From Dryocosmus kuriphilus (Eukaryota > Arthropoda > Insecta > Hymenoptera > Cynipidae), in assembly GCA_038277395.1 (NCBI GenBank), contig CM076190.1, positions 239,644,452 through 239,708,451 on the forward strand: a DNA stretch of 64,000 nucleotides. Reading direction: 5' to 3'. Positions 56,708 through 64,000 of this stretch are shown piece after piece. Positions within the stretch are counted from its first letter, which is position 1. The number at the start of each line of letters is the position of its first letter. The notes under the pieces were generated by a model that worked only from the letters and a program-made list of their open reading frames with translations, was not told where the DNA came from and ran no database searches. The translations under genes were made by a program, and so were the position numbers.

Positions 56708-57119
56708 TAAAGGTTTCCAAATTTGTAGATGTTCTTGAAATTTGGGAACTTCTGTGAAGTGTTGGATATTATTTTAATCAGTGGTCTTTTCCCGTTTAAT
56801 GACTTAACTGTAGGAGGCTGGTCCCCTCCTCAGTATTATCAAACAATCAGGACTCCCTTGCATCTGAACTCGTTTCTTTTGCCTTCGCATCCATTCCTCT
56901 CCTCTCTCCTTTCTAACGACCCAAGTTTTCTGGTCTAGGACTGACATCCTGACTGCACATGCCACATTATGACGAATTCTCTATATAATTTGGACAATGA
57001 CTTTAAATTGTGGAATACATTCTTCGCTTGCATTTAGTAGTTGGGCGTAGAATCTACACAAGGAATAATACAAATAATGATTTGGCCTCGGATGTTTGGA
57101 TTGATCCTTCTATAATAAA
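56708..57119. other. Spacer, no gene recognised
   Basis: A pyrimidine-richer stretch with a 69-codon frame that shows no motif. Confidence 0.4.
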
Positions 57120-57420
57120 AGGCATGCCCCCAGAATAGTTTTAGGTCGTGAATGGAGTCTGGGTGTTTGGAATGCACGAGTTATGAATGATTAAAAAGTG
57201 GGGAATTGTTCAAAACGATGCATATGAAAAAGTTAGATATCTTATGCGTACCTGAAACCAAGAAGGAAGAATGTGAAATAGCGAATACAGAAAAGTGCGG
57301 AATCGCGCTTTGGCCAGGAAATGATTCATATGCTAGCCAAGGCGTGGGATTAATTATGAATGAGGAAGCAAAACAACATATCAAAATTATGATGTTTGTA
57401 TGTAAACGGCTGACACTACA
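57120..57420 (+). pseudogene. RTE endonuclease N-terminal fragment
   Basis: Conceptual reading shows VWNARV, LDILCVPETKKEECE and GVGLIMNEEAKQH. This is the start of an RTE endonuclease, with the Glu of the ET motif kept. It breaks off at about 57420 where R1-type sequence begins on the other strand. It is a small fragment from a different part of the element than the copy at 37.2 kb covers well. Confidence 0.75.
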
Positions 57421-58471
57421 TTGTTCGTGTGTCGTGCTGCTACTCTTAGTGAGGTTGAACCTTTGTGGGGAGCCAATCTGGTCTCCCAGGGCCGTAATCA
57501 CGGCTTCCTCCACTTCAGCAGCCTCCGCAGTCTCCACTAAGTCATAAATTACGATCTGCACCCTTTGGACGAGGTGTCAAACACACATGACTTATGCAAA
57601 GGCCTTCGAGATGGCATTCCCGAAGTGCTTCCGCTCCTCCGCCTTGTCACCCACCTCAATGAGGACGTCTACTGTTCTCGTTTGCCGGATCGCCTTGACG
57701 TTCTCGCCATGTTCTCCTGGCTTCACCTTCTCTTGGATGTCCATCAGGACATCCGCATACTTCATCTCCGGGGCTAGCGTGATGATCACGGCTTCCCGGG
57801 GGATTCTTTTCCTCTTCTTCTGTCACTTTGCAGGAATGCCGCTCTCGGATGGCGCAGCGTCCCCATCAAGCTTCTTCTTCTCCACTGCCTTCACTTTCTT
57901 GGTCTTCATACCCACGGCCTTTGACCAGGCAACCTCGTCCTGGGTCCTGGTCTTTTTCGGAGCCGGATTTTCGACTCCGGATACGCTAAGCGGGCTGAGG
58001 GTCGTTTCTCTCCCCTGCTTGCGCGTCTCCGTCGCTTCCTCCACCTCCATCTGCGGCTCCGTCTGTGTAGAAACGGAAGCCGTCTTCTTCTTGAAGGTGG
58101 AGCTCAGGAGAGACTTTTCTTTGCGCTCCTTGCCTATCTTCACCAGGATCAGCCTATTAATGTTGAGGTTTCTAAACGAGCACCCCACTGAGCGCAATGT
58201 ACTTTGCGCTTTCTCTACGTAACCTAATGCTTCACCTGGATCATCTGACTTACAGAGCTTCAGCAGCCTCTTTTGTTACTAGCGTACCTCTCTGTGTTCT
58301 TCCTTCAGCTCGTCCTGGTATTTCGCCATTCACCTTTTAATCGAAGCAGTCTCCGTCGTGTACTCCTTCCATCCTTCTTTTCCTACGACGTCGGAGCTTT
58401 TGCTGAAGTCCAACTCCTCTTCCACGTTGGTCTCCCTCCTCCCGCTCCGTTTTCCTTGTTGATTAGCCATG
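57420..58471 (-). pseudogene. R1-clade LINE ORF1 (gag-like) fragment
   Basis: The minus-strand ATG at 58471 opens a Lys/Glu-rich N-terminus (MANQQGKRSGRRE). A frameshift follows, then a block rich in charged residues, KKTRTQDEVAWSKAV, EMKYADVLMDIQEKVKPGE, VKAIRQTRTVDVLIEVGDKAEER and DLVETAEAAEVEEAVITAL. The 'YADVL..I..KV' and 'I..TR..D.LIE.' spacing is that of R1/SART-type ORF1 proteins. The CCHC knuckles and all of ORF2 are missing. The retained end is the 5' end, the reverse of ordinary 5' truncation. Confidence 0.75.
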
Positions 58472-58960
58472 CTTTCAGTTTCACCAGCGCATCGTGCGTG
58501 GAAGGTCGGGCCGAAATATTTGGGAACGGGTATAACCTCGGCCCGAAGTCCTACCCCAGTACTCTGGGGTCCAAACTTCGTTTAACGGGTCCCGGAATAC
58601 ACGGACGGACCGTACTCGCCAGGAGCACTGCAGGTTTCGATCCCTGCAGCGACCACACACTCCCCGATCTAGGCCCGGAGGGGCTGGCTCCAGATGCCCG
58701 ATCGCAGCTTACACTTCGGCAGAGCAAGCTCACAGCAGTCCCAATTCCATGCCGGCGGAAAAACCGGACATGGTTCGGAGCACTTCGAGTGGGCTGCTAT
58801 TGTCACCAATCGTGTATTTGGTCCACGGGGCCTATTTTATTTTAGCCCTACCATCTGTTTCCAGCGAATATTCTCCTATCGGCCACCTGGGGATACGCCA
58901 AGCAGGGGTAACATCTCCCCTCTTACGCAGACAGCTGTGGTGGTCCTTGGAGAGAACGGA
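58472..58960. other. GC-richer segment, possible R1 5' UTR
   Basis: This lies upstream of the R1 ORF1 on its strand. Base composition is higher in GC up to about 58760, then falls. It could be the R1 5' UTR. The plus-strand 190- and 133-codon frames across it (58273-58845, 58749-59150) are not convincing before the gypsy gag motif at 58965. Confidence 0.4.
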
Positions 58961-58964
58961 AGTG

Positions 58965-59430
58965 ATGGAAAGGTGCAACTTCAATATGGCGAAACAAGAG
59001 TCGACAGATTCAGTGGCAGATTTCGCAGCGAAGTTGAAAATATTACCATTGAAGTCTAATTGCAAGACGAATTTGAGCACCGCATTAAGAAGTGAATTCG
59101 TGGTTAGACTAAAGAATCACGATACCACAGTGGCATTATTCAAAAAGTAAGATGTGACATTCGAAGAAGCTTTTAAAGAAGCAACAGCACAAGAATCAGC
59201 AAAGACAAATGCATCGGTTACAAAGAATGGAATGCAAAATAAGGAGACAAGAGGAGAATTCTTCGCATTAAAGCCTACGTAGCCTCCTTGGAGAAATAAA
59301 AGTTCAGAGCAACAGAATAGGCGCACAGGGGAAGGCGCGAGGTAGCCGGCAGTGGATAGAAGAAGTTATCCAAGAGGGATTACATGTTACTGCTGTGGCA
59401 AACCAAATCGCATAAGTAAAGAGTGTCGAT
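58965..59430 (+). pseudogene. gypsy Gag with zinc knuckle (defective)
   Basis: The reading MERCNFNMAKQ, VADFAAKLKIL and ALRSEFVVRLKN matches the helical retrotransposon Gag domain. It stops at TAA 59148 but continues in the same frame with TFEEAFKEA. A knuckle at 59385-59426 has C-x2-C-x4-R-x4-C, the conserved His being replaced by Arg, so zinc binding is lost. Confidence 0.8.
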
Positions 59431-59899
59431 CAGAGAATATACGTGCAATATATGCCATAAAGGAGACATTTGAAGCAAGCATGCAGGACTCGAGGACGGA
59501 ATAAAAATAGGGACCAACAGCGAGTACAGCTGGTGCAGAACGGTGACGAGTCATCAGCGGGCAACATCCGAGCAGCTGACGGTACAGACACAACGTAGCA
59601 CGAATCAGCGGGATGGTCTCTAGGTATTAGCGGTTTTCTTTACCTAACTGAACACACGAAACAGTAAGTTGTCGGTAAGCAGTTAATGAGCGATAAGGAT
59701 ACAAAAGGTAAGCCGGTGTCTGTAAATGTAAAATGCGGGCACATATGCTACGATAATATCGGAAGAATGTTACAATAAATGTTTGAAACATGCTGAGCTT
59801 GTAAAGATGGAAAGAAAGTTTAAAACATATGATAATAGTATTTTGCAACCGTTAGGTATGTTATGTAATTAAACAGTACATTTTCGAAAAAGAAAAAGT

Positions 59900-60435
59900 G
59901 TATGAGAATTTTTTGTATTGCCAGGTTCTGGACCAGTATTGGTTGGAAGGCAATGGTTGGCACCTTTCAAATTATGACCAGTACAATTTAATGAAAAAAA
60001 TAAAACTGATATACATAAAATGTATTCCAAAAATGTAGCTGAGCAATTGAAAATGAGGTTTGAAAAACTATTTAGCGATTCGACGGGTCTTTGCAATAAA
60101 AGTAAAACGAAACTCTATTTGAAAAAAGAAGCCATACCAATAACATCAAAATATTGAAATGCATAGCATACCTTAGAACCATTAATAGACGAAGAGATAA
60201 AGAGATTAGTTAAATTGGGTCATACAGTTCCAGTCGATTTGAGCGAATGGGTCACGCCGGTCGGTCGTACAGACATTCAAGAGTAATAGGAATGTTCACA
60301 TTTTTGTTGATTTTAAAACGACGGTAAATCAATTTATTATGATGGATAAATATCCATTACATACGATCGATGAAACTTTTGCTAAACTTCAAGGTGGAAA
60401 TACTTTTTCTGAATTGGACTTAAGATATGCTTATA
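59900..60435 (+). pseudogene. gypsy protease end and RT N-terminal part
   Basis: GSGPVLVGRQWL near 59930-59970 is the usual C-terminal protease signature. LFSDSTGLCNKSK and a Lys-rich strand lead to the RT: LEPLIDEEIKRLVKLGHTV, SEWVTPVG, and, after a shift, VDFKTTVN, DKYPLHTIDETFAKLQGG and FSELDLRYAY. The reading ends exactly at the TA where the DD41D element begins (60434). Several stops and shifts are present. Confidence 0.82.
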
Positions 60436-61586
60436 CAGGGTAGCAGAAAGGTATGGAAACCCCTGAATAACTCATCAGAATTTAACTCTTTTTGAAAAAT
60501 ATTAAATACAAAAGTTTTCGGATTTTTCCCTGGCTATTCAATGGTGACCTCGGTTTGACCTTGACTGTGATCTTGAAGGTCGCATGAAAGTCAAATTCAT
60601 TTTTTCAGTTATGAAGAATCATTTTTTAGTGCGCATTTGGAAACAGATGCAAATTTTACGTTCAAGTATGATCTTGAACACGTCCTTCACAATGACCTTC
60701 AAGGTAACTCCAAGGTCAAACTTGCTTTTTTCAAATGGGAACCCCTATTTTTCATTGTGTGTGTGTGGAAAGAGCAGGAAATTTTATATAAAAGTTTAAC
60801 CTTGACCATGACCTTGAAGGTAATTCTAACGTCACACCTGTGTTTTCAAATGGGAACTACCATTTTTTATTGCGGATTTGGAAAGAGCAGTAAATTCTAC
60901 CATCAAGTGTGGCTTTAACCATAATCATGCTCTTGGCCTTGAACCAGGCTTTCAAGGTCATTTTAAAAAGATTTTTTTAAGAATTTTGAAAAATTACAGC
61001 CACCTTAGGGTACCTCCTAGCGATCCCAGTCAGATTTCGGACGATTCTTATTAGTCCCAGTTTTACTCTAACTTTGGCGTAAATTGGTTGATTTTTGAAA
61101 ATCTTGTCCGCCATCTTGGTGCCGCCACCATGAATTTATAATTTTCAAAAACTGATTCATATTCATAATGAGACATGCCAAAAACCTCCGCATACCAAAT
61201 TTGGCGTAAATTGGTCGATTTTTTGAAAATCTTGTCCGCCAACCGTGAAACGTACTCTAAAGTACGCCTTTTGAGGATAATTGAAAAGCAGATACTTTTC
61301 CTGCTTTAGCCTCTCTAACAGTCTTTTTTAAGGTAGATAGTAGAGTTTATTTTTTTTGGCGCGCTTGCTGTTTTTCAATACCCTTTTTAGGATTTTAGAG
61401 AAACTGTTACCTTCGCTGCTTTAGCACCTCTAACAGTCCTTTCTAGGATAGTTAGTGGAGTTCTTTTTTTGGGGAGCGCAATTGCTCTTTCCTAATTGTT
61501 CTTTCTAGGAGTGTTTGAAATCTGTTATTTTATTCCTTTCTTTCACAAAGGCTTCTCTAACAGAACAATAAAGAGTTTCTTTATAA

Positions 61587-62581
61587 ATGATGAGAGTTTG
61601 GGGTGATAGATATAGGTCGTATGACGAAGTAGTTCAGTTATTTAATGAAGCGTTTTGTGAAGACTTAGCAAGCATTAGCAAATCCACTGTCTCTAAAGCT
61701 ATCAGGAGATTTGGAGAAACTGGGACTAATAAGAAGCATCTAAAATCTGAAAGGCCAGAAACTGAAATCTCAGAAGAGCGTCGAATGGAAGTGACCCAGT
61801 CTTATGTCGAAGATCCGCATTTAACGCTTAGGAAGGCCTCTCAGCTTCAAATTAATCGAGTCTCAATTTTTAGTAATTTAAAGATTATTAAATTTCACCC
61901 TTACAAAATACACCCTCATCAAGAAACAAATGAAGATGATTTTGAGCGGCGAGTTGAATTTTGTGAGAACATGATGCAAAGAGCTGTTCAGAATCCTAAT
62001 TTTCAGTCGTTCATCGTCTTTTCAGACGAACCAACATTTCAAGTTAACGGTGAAGTCAATCGCCAAAATTGAGATATTGGAGCAATGAAAATCCTTATTA
62101 GGTACGAGAACATCACACGAAATACCCGCAAAAATTGAATTTTTGGGCAGTTATTTTTAGGGATCGAATATCTGGACCTTTTTTCACTGACGGAAATTTA
62201 GATGGACCAAGGTTTCTGGAATTACCGCAGGAACTAATAGTCCCAGCAATTCAGAAAATAGCTCCTGATGATTTTAGTGAAGTTTGGTACCAGCATGATG
62301 ATGCACCTGCTCATTTTCAGGTGATTGTGAGAAACTACCTACATGTAGTGTTTAGTAATCGTTGGATAGGTCGCAGAGGAGCTATTGAGTGTCCAGCCAG
62401 GTCTCCTGATCTGACTCCAGTTGACTTTTTTCTTCGGGGATACCCAAGAAATAAAGTGTACGTTCCGAAGCCACGATTTTTAGAAGATCCAATGCAAAAA
62501 GTAGTCAACGCTTGCGCTGATATTACACCTGATATAATAAGGAGTGCGACAGAAAATTTTCATGTCCGTCTGGGAAACTGA
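61587..62581 (+). pseudogene. DD41D transposase, copy B (best preserved)
   Basis: This is about 330 codons from the ATG at 61587 to TGA at 62579. It has an N-terminal HTH (ISKSTVSKAIRRFGETG), a second HTH region (LTLRKASQLQINR), then VFSDEPTF (first Asp), YQHDDAPAHF (second) and ARSPDLTPVDFF (third). There are 41 residues between the second and third positions. One single-base shift at about 62070 and one TAG at about 62099 are the main visible defects, so it is only lightly damaged. The protein would cut at the CAGGGTGGC-type ends and insert at TA, by analogy with the superfamily. Confidence 0.9.
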
Positions 62582-62594
62582 CAGGATTTTGATG

Positions 62595-62838
62595 GAGAAC
62601 ATTTGGAACACAGGTTGTAAGCCTTGCCTTAGCTGGCCGGGATTGTTAGCCTTTTCTTGACTGGCTGGACCATCTCCTCGCCCTAGCTAACTGGGATCGT
62701 TAGCCTTGCCTTAACTGGGTGGATCATCTCCTTGCCTTAACTAACTGGTATCGTTAGCCTGGCCTTAACTGAACGGACCATCTCCTTGCCTTAACTGGCC
62801 GAGATCGTTGCCTTGCATTAACTGTCTGGGATCGCTAT
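62595..62838. repeat. Minisatellite in DD41D copy B
   Basis: Complement-strand version of the 27-28-bp units: 'cttgccttaactgg' alternating with 'gatcgttagcc' and 'ggaccatctc'. It immediately follows the transposase stop. Confidence 0.85.
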
Positions 62839-63165
62839 AACGTATACTATAGTGGCTGTAGTTTTTCAAAATTCTTGAAAAAATTTTTTTTAAATGACCT
62901 TAAAAGCCTGGTTCAAGGCCAAGATCATGACTATGGATAAAGTCACACTTGAAGGTAAAAGTGCCTGCTCTTTCCAAATCCGCAATAAGAAATGGGGCTT
63001 CCCATTTGAAAAAACAAGTTTCACCTTGGAATGGCCTTGAAAGTCATGTTCAAGGACATGGTCAAGGTCAAAATTGAACACAAAATTTCCTGCTCTTTCC
63101 AAATCCGCAATTTAAAATGGGGCATCACATTTAAAAATTGAATTTGACCTTGATATGGCCTTCAA

Positions 63166-63312
63166 GGTTTGTCATCTGCACCTGCGGATGTGCAGTAAAA
63201 TATATATGAACTTCTCAGAGCAATTGAGGGTACAATAACGGATATTGTTAATATTTATGTAACAGGCAAAACGGATGAAGATCATCTGCAAAATTTATAA
63301 AAGTTATGTAAT
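63166..63312 (+). pseudogene. gypsy RT, continuation
   Basis: The reading resumes GLSSAPADVQ, then LLRAIEGTITDIVNIYVTGKTDEDHL. The usual YxDD box before the VTGKTDE motif is replaced by IVNI, so the catalytic aspartates are gone. About 30 codons expected between LDLRYAY (60.43 kb) and this point are missing. Confidence 0.8.
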
Positions 63313-63313
63313 A

Positions 63314-64000
63314 CGAGGCACGTCCAGAAAGTAAGTGTACTGGTACTCTCACAGCCGTAGGGAATTCTTTTTCGATATGTTGGCAACACTGTCGCGTAGC
63401 CTGACCCCTTCCCTTCAAAACGAGACCAATCCGAGGTCAGTATGTTGAAAACTCTTGACGCAGTAGCATCTCTCGCGAAAAATGTCGATCGTATCTCCCG
63501 TCAAGTGCAAAATTCGCGCCGTCATTCGCTACCTCGTTGTGAAGGGAAAAGCTCCAGTTGAGATTTATGATGAGGTGAAAACTGTTTACGGTAATGGAGC
63601 TATGAATCGCACGAGTGTGTAAAAGTGTTGTCGCGAATTTAAAAATGGCCTTATTTCCGTGCATGACGATCAGAGGAGCGGAAGACCTTCAATTGTGACT
63701 GACGAACATGTGGAAAAAATCGAGATTGCAGTCCGTGACGATCGCAGATTGACGTTATATGATCTTTCTGCGATGTTTCCGCAAATCTCCAGCTCCATGT
63801 TACACGAAACAATCACAAAAACTCTCGGATATCGGAAATTTTCTGCGAGGTGGGTCCCAAAACAGCTGATAGAACAGCACAAGTTGAATCGAGTGCAGAG
63901 CTCCAAAGAGTTCTTGGAGCGCTACGAACGCGAAGGCGATGATTTTCTCTACTCTATTGTTACTGGAGACGAAACTTGGGTTGTCCACTACACGCCTGAA
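63314..64000 (+). mobile_element. mariner family A, second copy (cut by window end)
   Basis: It starts CGAGGCACGTCCAGAAAGTA after TA at 63312-63313, as in the copy at 16190. The target lies in the gypsy RT relic. Confidence 0.93.
63482..64000 (+). pseudogene. mariner transposase, family A copy 2 (partial)
   Basis: It opens at the ATG at 63482, closely like 16358-17422. A TAA at about 63620 interrupts the HTH region, after which the same frame continues to the window end. Here the first catalytic block reads VTGDETWV, keeping the Asp that is Glu in the other copy. The rest of the catalytic domain lies beyond the window. Confidence 0.9.

Larger units (their letters stand above)
60436..63160 (+). 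mobile_element. DD41D element, copy B, right end deleted
   Basis: The left end CAGGGTAGCAGAAAGGTATG follows TA at 60434-60435. Arms lie at 60540-60960 and 62860-63160, a transposase at 61587-62581 and a minisatellite at 62595-62835, in the opposite internal orientation to copy A. The right arm stops about 70 bp short of the expected terminal repeat and joins gypsy RT sequence directly. Confidence 0.88.
58965..63312 (+). mobile_element. Ty3/gypsy retrotransposon remnant, twice interrupted
   Basis: Gag, protease-end and reverse-transcriptase pieces follow in the usual order on the plus strand. The DD41D element at 60436-63160 splits the RT, which resumes at 63166. A mariner then enters at 63314. 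No LTRs are visible in the window and the 5' end is undefined. Confidence 0.8.

Noticed and set aside
57587..58222. 211-codon plus-strand ORF rich in Ser and Phe
   Set aside because: It is antisense to the R1 ORF1 remnant, whose motifs explain the region.
58273..58845. 190-codon plus-strand ORF
   Set aside because: It is antisense to the R1 start region and has no domain.
58965..63312. Endogenous retrovirus with an envelope gene
   Set aside because: Only gag, protease-end and RT pieces are visible. No envelope-like ORF or LTR is present, so I call it a gypsy-type retrotransposon relic.

Overview
This looks like repeat-rich intergenic DNA from an arthropod, most likely an insect. The base composition is AT-rich, and the recognisable coding sequence belongs to transposable-element families common in insect genomes: mariner, DD41D Tc1/mariner relatives, hAT, Transib, RTE, a PHD-finger ORF1 (CR1/Jockey-like) LINE, R1 and Ty3/gypsy. 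I found no host gene, rRNA, true tRNA, CRISPR array or bacterial-type operon. Nearly every coding region is a pseudogene with frameshifts, stops or lost catalytic residues. The species cannot be fixed from the sequence alone.

Layout. 1-6.6 kb: an arm of a DD41D element, three copies of a repeat with clusters of GAGCGCGAAGCGCGAG, and a 1.9-kb fold-back element with a tandem core. 7-12 kb: a widely spaced inverted-repeat pair enclosing two tRNA-derived SINE copies and a poly(A) retroposon. 13.1-14.3 kb: a ~232-bp tandem repeat. 14.4-18.8 kb: two copies of a hAT transposase fragment, each carrying the same small insert in an 8-bp target duplication, then a complete mariner and a truncated DD41D element. 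19.3-23.6 kb: a 4.3-kb array of a ~31-bp satellite between inverted arms. 25.7-27.3 kb: a fold-back of coding fragments interrupted by a second mariner family. 27.6-33 kb: a swarm of short palindromic elements built from ACGTCCTAAAAACGT-like words. 33.2-36.0 kb: a complete 2.7-kb DD41D element in a ~340-bp tandem repeat that supplies its empty site. 37.2-40.5 kb: an RTE LINE. 40.58-54.15 kb: a Transib (RAG1-related) element swollen to 13.6 kb by later insertions. 55.4-56.7 kb: a second DD41D family. 57.1-64 kb: RTE, R1 and gypsy remains; the gypsy reverse transcriptase is split by a DD41D copy and then by a mariner that runs off the window.

Insertion order can be read directly. The Transib element was hit by an unclassified 3.66-kb terminal-inverted-repeat element, and its right inverted repeat was hit by a LINE that was itself hit by a retroposon with a perfect 14-bp target duplication. 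The gypsy copy was hit by DD41D, with a deletion at one end, and by mariner. The strongest leads are: (1) the 31-bp satellite appears to derive from the minisatellite carried inside the DD41D element, a fragment of which lies about 0.85 kb upstream; (2) the unclassified element has one near-continuous reading frame whose start has been replaced by an RTE 5' segment; (3) the Transib copy keeps a CACAGTG end and the RAG1-like metal- and zinc-binding landmarks.
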